Assembly (NCBI GenBank): GCA_947652115.1
Contig: OX393562.1
Span: 2,621,981 to 2,685,980 of the forward strand
From: Blastomussa wellsi
Lineage: Eukaryota; Cnidaria; Anthozoa; Scleractinia; Plerogyridae
DNA: 64,000 nucleotides
Direction of reading: 5' to 3'
Part shown: in pieces, positions 48,517 through 59,020 of the stretch
How positions within the stretch are numbered: the first letter of the stretch is position 1
Layout of the letters: every line of letters starts with the position of its first letter
Program-made: the position numbers and the translations under genes
The notes under the pieces: model-generated
What the model was told of the DNA's origin: nothing
Seen by the model: only the letters and a program-made list of their open reading frames with translations
The model's database searches: none

Positions 48517-49029
48517 AGAATATTTATATGATCGAATATTCTGAAGTGAATGGAAGTTGGGATGAAAACTGGAAGCAAGAACGTAACAGTCAGCAGGTCC
48601 CTGACATGATCACCGCATTTCAGCAATTTCACCTATGAGAAGACGCTTCAGTGTAGAAAATACTAGGTCTTTAACGAACGCATTGTGGCCGTTGATTGAA
48701 TCCAGCATACGGAAAAAGATGGCGACTGGTATATTTGCCTGCAAAAATCTTAAACTAAATGAAAAGTTCTTAAATCTTCAAATTCGGTAAGAACAATGTT
48801 GTTATTACAGGAATAATTTTTGTTAAATCACAGCTTTCTATATGCTCTGTGGACTGTGTGGGTTCGCAAGGTGTTGTGGCAAAATGGACAGCCACCATCT
48901 TTTTCCGTTCGTCGGATTCTTTTTTATTCTCGTTTTTAGTACATCAGAAATTTAAAATATCGATTTTTGCCCCTACATTACCGCTCCTCCAAGAAAATCA
49001 ATTTCTTGAAATTTTCTGATCTAGCGTAG

Positions 49030-49192
49030 ATATAGGCCACTTCAGAAAATACCATAATACTCTTTGTTTGTCCCCATAATTTTGCATAAGCATTGTTTTT
49101 GTTTTCTCTTGGGACCATTGTAAGTCCCATGAGAAACTGGAAACAATGCTTATGCAAAATTTTGGGGACAAACAAAGAGTATTATGGTATTT
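49030..49192. mobile_element. Fold-back MITE, TAGGCCACTTC family (right tip missing)
   Basis: Second copy of the 24424-24612 element: TATAGGCCACTTCAGAAAAT at left, then the same CTTTGTTTGTCCCC / GGGGACAAACAAAG pairing. After TATGGTATTTT the match stops, so the last dozen bases of the right end are lost. Confidence 0.85.
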
Positions 49193-49202
49193 TAGAGCAG
49201 TT

Positions 49203-49460
49203 TTAATCCGAGTGTCGTAAAACCAAAACCAAACTAGCCGCTCTAGCCAATCGCAAAAGACATGGGCAGTTCAGTGAACCAATCAAAACTCGAAGCAAAC
49301 ATTGTAGCAAGCGCAGCGCGCGGGAAAACGTGTGTCAGCGTCTCACCGCGATTGGTTTTGGTTTACTTCTGAGTCTTCTGATTGGCTGAGAAAGTGGGAC
49401 GAGATTTTTCAACCAATCACTGAGCGAAGTGATGCGAGACCAACACAAACGTGATTTACT
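49203..49460. mobile_element. Inverted CCAAT-rich element
   Basis: GTAAAACCAAAACCAAAC and AGCCAATCGC at left mirror GCGATTGGTTTTGGTTTAC at 49349-49367. Further ATTGG/CCAAT boxes occur at 49275, 49380 and 49420. A dispersed repeat is more likely than a single promoter. Confidence 0.5.
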
Positions 49461-49940
49461 TCCGACATCCAGGTGAAAATCGATCTTATACGGACACTCC
49501 CGCCCCTGTGGTGTCTGCATTTAAAAGAGGTTCAACTGTACTGGAGAACCGTTCCGCGTTTCAGGTCTGACATTTGAAGTGTTTAAAGTCCCATTTGGCC
49601 TCACGGTGTCCATGGTGTCTATAAGTGAATTTTCACTCAATGAAGATGTCTGATTTCAAAGGATTTTCTCTTTAATACCTAGAAAATGACCGATGTAATA
49701 ATAGTACACTATAGATTAAAAATATTTTGTTTAATATGTACAATACTTTGTCGTCATTTTGTTGACAAAATTTCCTGACCTTTCGCTGCGAATAGAATGT
49801 CGTATGATAAACCATCTCGCAATTGACATAAACGGGTCACGTGGTACAACGTAACGATGGCAAGCTGGTCACTGTGATTGCACTACGGGTTGTTCCGTTT
49901 TCATTAGCCTTTGGGCGTGAAGCGTTACAGCGCGACGCGC

Positions 49941-50012
49941 CTAAGTGTGGCCAACAACAAACTTTGACGAGTTAGCCAATCAGAGAGCGCGAATTTGTTT
50001 GAGTTCTCGATG
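49941..50012. mobile_element. Left-arm copy of the CCAAT fold-back MITE
   Basis: CCTAAGTGTGGCCAACAACAA, GTTAGCCAATCAGAGAGC and GAATTTGTTTGAG match the left arm of 46357-46583. The right arm is absent. It lies about 230 bp beyond the SERINC stop codon. Confidence 0.7.
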
Positions 50013-50244
50013 TTACACTTGAGTTCTTTTCTGTGAGTTCAAGTTTGACTGGTTGTAGTCGCTCTGGTTTGAAGGCGGTCCCATTCTTTTGCAATCCAGT
50101 GCAGATTCTGTAGGTCGTGAGTGGTTCGTAAAAAGAATATTGTGCCTCATACGGACGCAAGCAGCATGCCCCATGAACATTTTTTGTGCGCGCAAATGAA
50201 AGTGGCGTGGACACGCCGCATGTCACCCGCAAATTGAAAACAGA

Positions 50245-51765
50245 TCAGCTCGTTGGTCGACTTTCTACACGTGTTGATTTTTGAGCGCTAAGCATAAATT
50301 GAAAAAACACTAAATCCCTGTACGAGTCTGGGAAAATCACCGGCGCTATTAACGTCCAAATGTAGATAAAAGTGCTAAAAATAGCGGCGGAGAGTCGGAT
50401 CCAGACCGCCCCCCAACCGCAAACCAATTTGACGCTGAAATGCTGGCCTTCCTCCGGACGGTACCAGTTTGTTAATGTCATCATCGTGTAAAAAGCGGCA
50501 AGACAAAACAACACTTGGAAAAAGGAATAACTATACGCAACGCCGCCTTGTTCATCGTCAAACACGCAACCGCCTTCAACAAAAACGCCACTGCGCACTG
50601 TCGCGTCTTGGCCATCCGGGATCTCGCGAGTTTCCCTGAAGGGCGCGTGCAATATAGGTAAACTTCCTGGATGCAATTTCCCGTACTGTGGAGCGCGAAC
50701 ATCGCGTAAACACGCGTATATTAAAACAAAGAACATGAAACCCAAGCTCAATAGAATTTGAATGTTACTGAATGGACTGCTGGGAAAGAGATAGTCACGT
50801 GACGGGTTACAGACTTCGTCGGGCTCGTTGGACAGTGCTAACCACGTGATAAATGTGTTGTATGCAGTGGCGACCGCTGCTTGTAGAAGGCCCGAACGTG
50901 GGCGCGCATCTTGGACAACAGGGTTCACTGAGATATAAGTGGCAGCTACGCACAGGTAGACATTAAACGTTACGAAGAACATGTTGTTATGGCAGCCAGG
51001 CGACCAAGCGTAAAGAACATAGAACGATATAATTGCAATAATGGAGATGACGTAAAGTGTTATTGTAGGCAACCAGAGCACCATGTACCACAGATTTAGT
51101 TGTGTATAGCTCGTAGAAGCCTCAAGTCGCTCCACACAGCTTATATTCCATGCATGAACGAAGTCAATGAGCAATACAAATTGTAAAATTAGGAACGCGA
51201 AACCTCCGTTTAGTCCAAAGAATGTCCACACTTCGCCAGTGTATTCCGAATGAGGAATGAACAAGAATAAAAATGTTAACAAGGATAAAATCAGAATTTT
51301 GACTCCCCAGAAGCCATTGTTAATTCGAGCCCGGCTCTCTCGGCTCGATGATACGCCAAATAAAACCAAGCTTTGGATAAAATAGTAGATTGCTAACAGA
51401 AAAAGTACTCGATAAACCGCTGCATAACTGAACAAAGTGTCGCAGAAAAAATACGAAACCGTTTGGCAGAAACTATCCCCCATGTAATGTCTTGTCCGTG
51501 GAGTTAACAGAAAACAACACAACAGGCAAGCTCCAACAAGCAAACCAATGTAGGACATTCTAGTGAAAATTGACTGTCGTAGCCGAATACGAGGTCGAAA
51601 ACACCTTGCACAGACGTGTAAACCACAGCATAAAATTACATCAAGTTTGTAACACAGTTCAAAGATGATATCCACAAACCGAATCTTTGGCGTTTCGCGA
51701 GAGCACGCTTCGCTGGTCCTTGGGTTTTCTACAATAACTTCGTGGCCCGATGCAGTTGAAGCCAT
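50245..51765 (-). CDS. SERINC: Serine incorporator (SERINC/TDE1 family) membrane protein
   Basis: Multi-pass membrane protein of the family first linked to serine incorporation into membrane lipids, now viewed as lipid-scrambling. The 506-residue frame has about ten hydrophobic segments (near 71-87, 110-138, 153-171, 183-203, 226-252, 262-280, 295-311, 333-352, 412-431, 455-478). Family marks in order: HYMGDSFC (93-100), AVYRVLF (116), RARINNGFW (145), ISVNPVVQ (279), YSYSFFQVLF (411), NWYRPE (433), WIRLS (455), YIWTLIAP (468). The C-terminus runs ~30 residues past the usual end. The N-terminus has ~70 polar residues with a Cys-rich patch (CCGLHVCARC). The whole protein is one exon, whereas animal SERINC genes usually have many; a retrogene or intron loss is likely, but the frame is intact. 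The first ATG (51765) is used. Confidence 0.93.
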   Translation of the reverse strand: MASTASGHEVIVENPRTSEACSRETPKIRFVDIIFELCYKLDVILCCGLHVCARCFRPRIRLRQSIFTRMSYIGLLVGACLLCCFLLTPRTRHYMGDSFCQTVSYFFCDTLFSYAAVYRVLFLLAIYYFIQSLVLFGVSSSRESRARINNGFWGVKILILSLLTFLFLFIPHSEYTGEVWTFFGLNGGFAFLILQFVLLIDFVHAWNISCVERLEASTSYTQLNLWYMVLWLPTITLYVISIIAIISFYVLYAWSPGCHNNMFFVTFNVYLCVAATYISVNPVVQDARPRSGLLQAAVATAYNTFITWLALSNEPDEVCNPSRDYLFPSSPFSNIQILLSLGFMFFVLIYACLRDVRAPQYGKLHPGSLPILHAPFRETREIPDGQDATVRSGVFVEGGCVFDDEQGGVAYSYSFFQVLFCLAAFYTMMTLTNWYRPEEGQHFSVKLVCGWGAVWIRLSAAIFSTFIYIWTLIAPVIFPDSYRDLVFFQFMLSAQKSTRVESRPTS

Positions 51766-53404
51766 TTCGCTTAATGTCTACCTTTTGTGGTTTTTCAATT
51801 CTTCAACTTACGCTCTTTCCACAATTTGTTGGTCGGGGAATCCTCGCAGAAAAAGCAGGTTAACGTTGTTGTTCAGTGTTGTTAGCTTTTGTAACACGTG
51901 TCAATGGTTCAACTGCAGAGAAATCTTTAATGTTTAATGTCGCGTGTTCCTTTCTTTCTCGTTGTTTCAGCTCCTTTGTTCTACAAATAATATCGGGACA
52001 CCAAACGTACAACCCCGAAAAAGAAAATTCTGCGCGAGACCTCACTGGAAAATCTTACATAAACCGCAACAAAGAAAAAAAAGAGTTTATACCGCTAGAA
52101 AAGACCAAGATACCATGGTCTACAGAGCATGAATTGCTCGATGGCTCACGTTAAATCAACAAATTTTGATTCGCTCTAGTGTGCAATCAATGAGTTGCCT
52201 TTTCTCGGTGGACGGTTCCATGCATAAAAAAGGGTAACGATTTAATGTTTTCACATTCAAGACTATATGATTGACCATTCAATTTTAAGTGAGACGAGAA
52301 AGTTTCCACCACGCGGTGATTTCTATTAAAATATAACCTGCTAGGGTTTCGTTTTGCACAGAATTACTTCATCAGACAAACCTTCTAAACACTTCAACGG
52401 AAACTAGGCTTTTTCCATCCAAATTTTTTAACGCGCACAAATTCTAACCATTAAAATTTGGGGGAAAATCTAAGAACTTGCATAGAAAGACTTATATTTT
52501 AAGCTTTCTCTGCGAATCCATAATTTCATTTGATAGTAGCTATACAATAGAAACTTCGATTTAAAAAAATTAGCGCAATTTGATGGCTTTTTTTACCATG
52601 GCAAACCTTCGCTCTTAGCAGAGGTAAAAAGCTTCTATCCTGCTACTGTTTATACAATGCATGATAAAATAAAAATTATTGTAGGATGTTTTTTTTCCAA
52701 TATATAAAAGAAAAACCGGTAAAAGCTAAAAAGTCCTCTGGTGGGCTAGTATTTTTTCCCTTGCAAACGAGTATAAAGAAGAGGTGACAAATAGCGTTTA
52801 TTTTCCAAGTGTAATTATTTGTCGTGCTTCACTGGTTTCTACGGGTCTGGTGCTTTGTTTGATGGTAATGCATTTATTGGGTCACCAGTTGCCACTGACT
52901 TTTATTCTATTACATCCTACACGAAGTCTACTTTCTTTATTATGACAACCGCTGGTAAGTGTAACGAAGACACGTGTTTGACACAAGCTCTGTTAGTGCC
53001 TTCCGCGTACACATCACTTTTATGTCACGCATGTACGATAGACAAAGAGTGTCTCCCCTGGTCCTCCAGGTTGGGGGTTGGGCGCAGGGCTAACGACGCT
53101 GTCCCTTAAAAATCCTAATGTTAGAAAAAGCACAAGCATTGACACAATGATACACCACAATGTGGGGGTGTTCCTGTTGGGGCTGAAATGAGGCTCTTAG
53201 GTCAAAACCGGCGGAAAGCCCAAAGGCCGATGGGCCCCATAGTAACCGCCAAAGGACAGATGCCCATCGGTTGCTAGAACGTGAGGACTATGGCGGAGGC
53301 AACACGGACAGCGCAAGTGGCCAAGGGGATGGCGGAGTAAGGAATTGAAGTGCTCGGGAGAGAATAAAATATTACCTACGTTAAAAAAATACGTAGGTTA
53401 AAAA

Positions 53405-53460
53405 AATAAACTGTATTGAAAAAATTTAAACTATGGATAAAATTGAACCACAACATCAGC
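53405..53460. mobile_element. Fragment of the TTTAAACCAG MITE
   Basis: AAAAAATTTAAACTATGGATA and GAACCACAACAT match the right arm of 26176-26340 with several changes. A small inverted pair, ACCTACGT / ACGTAGGT, lies just before it. Confidence 0.5.
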
Positions 53461-55002
53461 AACAAGAGAACCCTCAAAGTTGAAACCACTCTCCATTTTC
53501 AGTTACGTGTATACAGGCTATCGAAAGGGCACTCTCTATTATTCAAAGTAACCGGCGTATTTCCGATACCCTGGGCGCTATTATTTTCGTTACTAGGCGA
53601 TGCACGTTTCCCTTTGACTTTCGCAAACGGTCCATGCCATTTTAGCAGATTTTTTTCACACGCAAAAAAGAAAAATTGTAATTTAAACCATAATCGAACC
53701 CGGTATGATGCCAACATCCCTATCTCACCACTACACTACCAGGTTCATCCGCCAAATTCCCGCAAAATTGAATTATAAAAGATGATTTATTTAAATATAG
53801 AATAATAAATGAGTGCAAGGCGATATGAGATTTAGCTTTGAATGAGTATTCAACTCGGTATATCTCAGGAGGAGTGAGCGAATGGGTGAGAAGAGCTAGA
53901 GTCGAGTTGAACACGGGAAGAAAAATCTCCGCGCATCCATGTTATTGTTTATCAAACTATAGCAATCAATTTCAAAAGCGCTCGTCCCCCTGGAATACCC
54001 CGGGCATTTGACTTGAGGTTAGCTCGGTATAGTGGGAAAGAGATTTTTTAATGGGTTTTCACTAAGATATTGCCAAAACCTTTTGCAGATAACGTATTTG
54101 CTGAGCTAGAACGAGCGTTTTTAAGACGCCAAACGAAATACATATTGGCATTTTCTTCGTTTTGACGTTCGTGGTTGGGAAGTTGACGTTCCGTTAAGCC
54201 ATTACCGGTGGGGCATTTGACCGTGTAAACTGCCAACTTAGCAGGAAATTTGACGAACATTTATTACAAAGTCAAATGTCCGGGAGGTTGCCCGGGAGGA
54301 CGGGGTGGCATTTACGCTTTTGGAATTGTTTTTTGGTACAAATAAAGAGATTGTTGTTGGAATTGACTGATACCTAGCGAGTTTCGGAAGATTTCCCACC
54401 ATTTACGAAGATTTCCGAAGAATATCCGAATGCTGTCCAAAGGTTATACGAACGTTTCCGAAGTTTGCCGTAAGCATTCGAAGAAGATTCGTAGATGTTC
54501 ATCTATCAGATACACCAATAAAACTGTAAAGCTTTAAGTAAAAACGTCAAACATAGTTGTTTTAGATGTGCTCAATTGCGGTTTGTCGCAGAGCTGAAAA
54601 TAAAAGCTCTTTTGCTCACTGTATGTACTCGTGGCTTCACCAATCACAAAATCGCCTCTTAGCGGCTTTACGCAAAAAATTAAAATCAGGAATAGCCTGC
54701 GTAGCAACCGTTCCCAAGCGAACGAAGAGCTGCTATGATCTGTTATTGTATAAATTGGGGCGAGGGGACGAGGGAACGCTTGCCCGCAAACCCCACGATT
54801 TTGAAAAACGCCCACTGATTTTTCACGCTTGAGTTCATTCATAGGTTGACAGCTTGTCAAGAATTGACCAATAACATTTTGCCGGATGTGAAATTTTATT
54901 TCCTTCACTCGTCACGCGAGTCAGCCTGTCAAACCAGCAAAACTGTTGTGATGTTTGGCGGTATGATTTCAAAGTAAAATTTGGAACTGAATCTCAACCA
55001 GG

Positions 55003-55204
55003 CATAGCCTGCGTAGCCGGCGGGATTTGAGGGTGCGAGCTACTCACTCAGCATTCACGGGCGAAGCCCACGAGTTCAAGCGACGAAGCCGCGCGAGTGG
55101 AAATTTCTCCTCACCAATTTCTCCACGGCTTTGCCGCACCAACGACGGCCTCTCCAAAAACAAAAGCACTTCGCCGCGAATCCCGCCAGCTACGCAGGCT
55201 AAAC
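55003..55204. mobile_element. MITE with TAGCCTGCGTAGC inverted ends
   Basis: TAGCCTGCGTAGCCGGCGGGA at left (from 55006) and TCCCGCCAGCTACGCAGGCTA at right are inverted, about 160 bp apart. The same end motif occurs at 54695 and in altered form near 31350. Confidence 0.8.
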
Positions 55205-55522
55205 CAGGGAAGCCCGGTTTTCTCCTCAGAAAATCTTTCCAAGCCATCGAAATGAAAATATGCATACTTGCTGCTACTTGGAGACCGGTTGGAGTCGAAA
55301 TTGTGGAAAACAACGAGCTATTTTCAGAGCGTGTTTGCAATCCTTACGCTCGCAAAATTGCAAAATCCCACCAAAGCAGAGCATTAACGTTCCAAGCCGC
55401 TGCTCGGGAAGGCACTGAGAAGCAGTAAATTCTCCCGTCTCACAAAACGCTTCTCGGAAGTCTTTATAATTCACAGCCGGCCACAGTAGGCACAGAAAGA
55501 TTCTGTTAATTCGAAGTTGAAC

Positions 55523-55705
55523 ATGGGCATGGACGATTTACCAACTGATGGGACACTTCAAGTCAAAGAAGTGATCGTTTATTCTACCGGTAAAGCGAAA
55601 GCAAGAATTAAAGATAAACTTTATTCGAAAGAAATGTATTTTGTGGCATTTGCAAAAGAATCTGATGACCAAATAGAAGTTCAAATTCAAATTCTAACTT
55701 TTTGA
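55523..55705 (+). CDS. Hypothetical 60-residue frame at the array edge
   Basis: ATG at 55523 to TGA at 55703-55705. The composition is protein-like: MGMDDLPTDGTLQVKEV, then a Lys-rich stretch (GKAKARIKDK) and ESDDQIEVQIQI. No family recognised. Its last ~30 codons, from the AAAGATAAACTTTATTCG region on, reappear in each array unit in the same frame with the same TGA, while the first half is unique here. It may be the end of a gene whose 3' part was captured into the array, or a chance frame. No splice partner was found. Confidence 0.3.
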   Translation: MGMDDLPTDGTLQVKEVIVYSTGKAKARIKDKLYSKEMYFVAFAKESDDQIEVQIQILTF

Positions 55706-57290
55706 CCCAGCATGTCATTCCGGAAACAAAACACTATTTCTTTTATGAAATAGCTCTTTCTTGCCATTGTTAGCAAGTCTCGATCTCCAGATAACGATCG
55801 ATAACGAGGACAGAAACGACACCAGAGGTCGAGGGTTCGAGTCTCGCTCATAGGGATTATTCTACAACTGGCTTGGGGGCCGAATAATTCCTCCCCGGAG
55901 TGGAGATTTGGATCTAAGACTAAGGAATTACTCTCGATCAGGCTTGGGGGCCGGGTAATTCCTCCCCGGAATCCGATTTTTATTTTTTAAAAACTTTTTT
56001 GGGTAATTTCGGCGTTATTTCCTTTTTTTTGCACTGCCTTAATTGGAACGATATCTATATTTTTTCAAAATTAGGCGGATTTTACATTTTCTTTTCATCA
56101 TTTTGCTAGCGAAAACCGCTGTTTGTTAAAATAAAGATACACTTTATTCGAAAGTAATGTATTTTGTGGCATTTGCAGAAGAATCTGATGACCAAATAGA
56201 AGTTCAAATTCAAATTCCAACTTTTTGACCCAGCATGCTATTCCGGAAACAAAACACTATTTCTTTTATGAAATAGCTCTTTCTTGCCATTGTTAGCAAG
56301 TCTCGATCTCCAGATAACGATCGATTTGAAATTCCACTACGCCCGCTAAACTGCAATTGATCTCTAGAATTATTTATTCTGCCTTCTAAAGGAAATTCGT
56401 TGGAGGACGTCATTAAGTCCAATGAAGGTGAAAGTCTAACGATTTGATAGTTATGGGTCGGCTATTATCTTGCCTTAGCAAAGGTGGAACTGGTTGACTC
56501 CAATGCACTCCGACTCGTTCCGTCGTGCGAGACAAGAAAATGAAGTGCTTGCTTTAGAAGGCAAAGGGTCTTTCGTCACATCAAATACGACTAGCAACCA
56601 GACTTATTGCGTGATTTGAAAGACGTCATATCGATATTTGGCTTGAACTTGACTGTAGCGAAAGACAAAGGGGGGGGAGAGGTGCTAATCGTACACAAGA
56701 CTCTTGGTAGTCGAAACAAGATAAGAAAAGCCTGGAAGATAAAGATCACGAGAATTGAATAAATATTCTGATAAATCAATAGTACGGTAGTATCAATAGT
56801 ATTGTACCGAAACGTGAACGGGCTGAGCTGCGGCCGGTCTTCTGCGACAACTAGATGGTTGACCAACGATCAAGAAGCTTCGAAGGACAAAAATGGCCGA
56901 CAAAACAACACTAACCGAAAATAACGAAACCACACAAAACGAACAAAGGACAAAGGACCGTAAACCAAAAAAATTGCAGGGCCTCCGGCCTTACTCTGGT
57001 CAATGAGCGATGATCTGAGTCAAATGTGTTTTGATCTCAGACAATGGCCAAGACTTGTGGGATGTGCAGTTCGACAGGCTTGAAACAATTTAACGGAGGC
57101 TTAAGAATCCCCGAATTTGAGTTATTTTCAAGGTGTAGATTCTTCGAAACATTAATCCCACCTAATGAAATTTGAAGTTTGCTTCTTTTAAACCATTTTA
57201 ACTGTTCTAAAAGAGTACGCAGTCTCAGTCACAACCCCTAATTTGCAAACTCAACACACCGACTTTTTATGCTAATATCCCCAAGGGATT

Positions 57291-57508
57291 ACAGAGGTGG
57301 CCTAGCGGTCATCTTGGCGCGCAACGAGGACAGAAACGTCACCAGAGGTCGAGGGTTCGAGTCTCGCTCACAGGGATTATTCTACAACTGGCTTGGGGGC
57401 CGAATAATTCCTCCCCGGAGTTGAGATTTGGATCTAAGACTAAGGAATTACTCTCGATCAGGCTTGGGGGCCGGGTAATTCCTCCCCGGAATCCGGTTTT
57501 TATTTTTT
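57291..57508 (+). ncRNA. Candidate Pol III transcript in array unit 2
   Basis: A box TGGCCTAGCGG (57298-57308) and B box GGTTCGAGTCT (57354-57364) have tRNA spacing. Downstream, two ~32-bp copies of GGCTTGGGGGCC..AATTCCTCCCCGGA start at 57388 and 57459, each able to pair GGGG with CCCC. A T5/T6 run at 57497-57508 fits a Pol III terminator. The predicted RNA is about 210 nt. The tRNA-like part lacks a complementary acceptor stem, so it is not a tRNA. It could be a SINE head. Confidence 0.45.
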
Positions 57509-58803
57509 AAAAACTTTTTTGGGTAATTTCGGCGTTATTTCCTTTTTTTTTTTGCACTGCCTTAATTGGAACGATATCTATATTTTTTCAAAATTAGGCG
57601 GATTTTACATTTTCTTTTCATCATTTTGCTAGCGAAAACCGCTGTTTGTTAAAATAAAGATACACTTTATTCGAAAGTAATGTATTTTGTGGCATTTGCA
57701 GAAGAATCTGATGACCAAATAGAAGTTCAAATTCAAATTCCAACTTTTTGACCCAGCATGTCATTCCGGAAACAAAACACTATTTCTTTTATGAAATAGC
57801 TTTTTCTTGCCATTGTTAGCAAGTCTCGATCTCCAGATAACGATCGATTTGAAATTCCACTACGCCCGCTAAACTGCAATTGATCTCTAGAATTATTTAT
57901 TCTGCCTTCTAAAGGAAATTCGTTGGAGGACGTCATTAAGTCCAATGAAGGTGAAAGTCTAACGATTTGATAGTTATGGGTCGGCTATTATCTTGCCTTA
58001 GCAAAGGTGGAACTGGTTGACTCCAATGCACTCCGACTCGTTCCGTCGTGCGAGACAAGAAAATGAAGTGCTTGCTTTACAAGGCAAAGGGTCTTTCGTC
58101 ACATCAAATACGACTAGCAACCAGCCTTATTGCGTGATATTTGGCTTGAACTTGACTGTGGCGAAAGACAAAGGGGGGGGGGGGAGAGGTGCTAATCGTA
58201 CACAAGACTCTTGGTAGTCGCAACAAGATAAGAAAAGCCTGGAAGATAAAGATCACGAGAATTGAATAAATATTCTGATAAATCAATAGTACGGTAGTAT
58301 CAATAGTATTGTACCGAAACGTGAACGGGCTGAGCTGCGGCCGGTCTTCTGCGAAAACTAGATGGTTGACCAACGATCAAGAAGCTTCGAAGGACAAAAA
58401 TGGCCGACAAAACAACACTAACCGAAAATAACGAAACCACACAAAACGACAACAAACGACAAAGGACCCTAAACCAAAAAAATTGCAGGGCCTCCGGCCA
58501 TACTCTGGTTAGGTCAATGAGCGATGATCTGAGTCAAATGTGTTTTGATGTCAGACAATGGCCAAGACTTGTGGGATGTGCAGTTTGACGGGATTGAAAC
58601 AATTTAACGGAGGCTTAAGAATCCCCGAATTTGAGTTATTTTCAAGGTGTAGATTCTTCGAAACATTAATCGCACCTAATGAAATTTGAAGTTTGCTTCT
58701 TTTAAACCATTTTAACTGTTCTAAAAGAGTACGCAGTCTCAGTCACAACCCCTAATTTGCAAACTCAACACACCGACTTTTTATGCTAATATTCCAAGGG
58801 ATT

Positions 58804-59020
58804 ACAGAGGTGGCCTAGCGGTCATCGTGGCGCGCAACGAGGACAGAAACGTCACTAGAGGTCGAGGGTTCGAGTCTCGCTCATAGGGATTATTCTACAA
58901 CTGGCTTGGGGGCCGAATAATTCCTCCCCGGAGTGGAGATTTGGATCTAAGACTAAGGAATTACTTTCGATCAGGCTTGGGGGCCGGGTAATTCCTCCCC
59001 GGAATCCGATTTTTATTTTT
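58804..59020 (+). ncRNA. Candidate Pol III transcript in array unit 3
   Basis: Same layout as in unit 2: A box 58811-58821, B box 58867-58877, twin boxes at 58901 and 58972, T-run at 59010-59020. Unit 1 has only the B box (55834-55844) and the twin boxes (55868, 55939); its A box is lost at the array's left junction. Confidence 0.45.

Larger units (their letters stand above)
48517..50244. other. Convergent CACUL1 / SERINC intergenic interval
   Basis: No gene is recognisable. It holds two MITE-type copies and an inverted CCAAT-rich element, listed separately. Stretches 48520-49029 and 49470-49930 show nothing beyond presumed UTR and unique AT-rich DNA. Confidence 0.55.
51766..55500. other. 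Gene-free interval upstream of SERINC
   Basis: Holds the SERINC 5' region, a half MITE at 53405-53460, a tRNA-like B-box remnant near 53690-53755 (minus strand), degenerate CGAAGATTTCCGAA-type repeats at 54375-54500 and a MITE at 55003-55204. Several short frames exist, but none shows a domain or splice partner. Confidence 0.55.

Noticed and set aside
52819..53109. 96-codon plus-strand frame
   Set aside because: No domain, signal or splice partner; composition fits non-coding DNA.
55027..55428. 133-codon plus-strand frame
   Set aside because: It overlaps an inverted-end MITE and its antisense is equally open. No domain.
57291..57370. Functional tRNA gene
   Set aside because: A and B boxes are present but acceptor and anticodon stems do not form.
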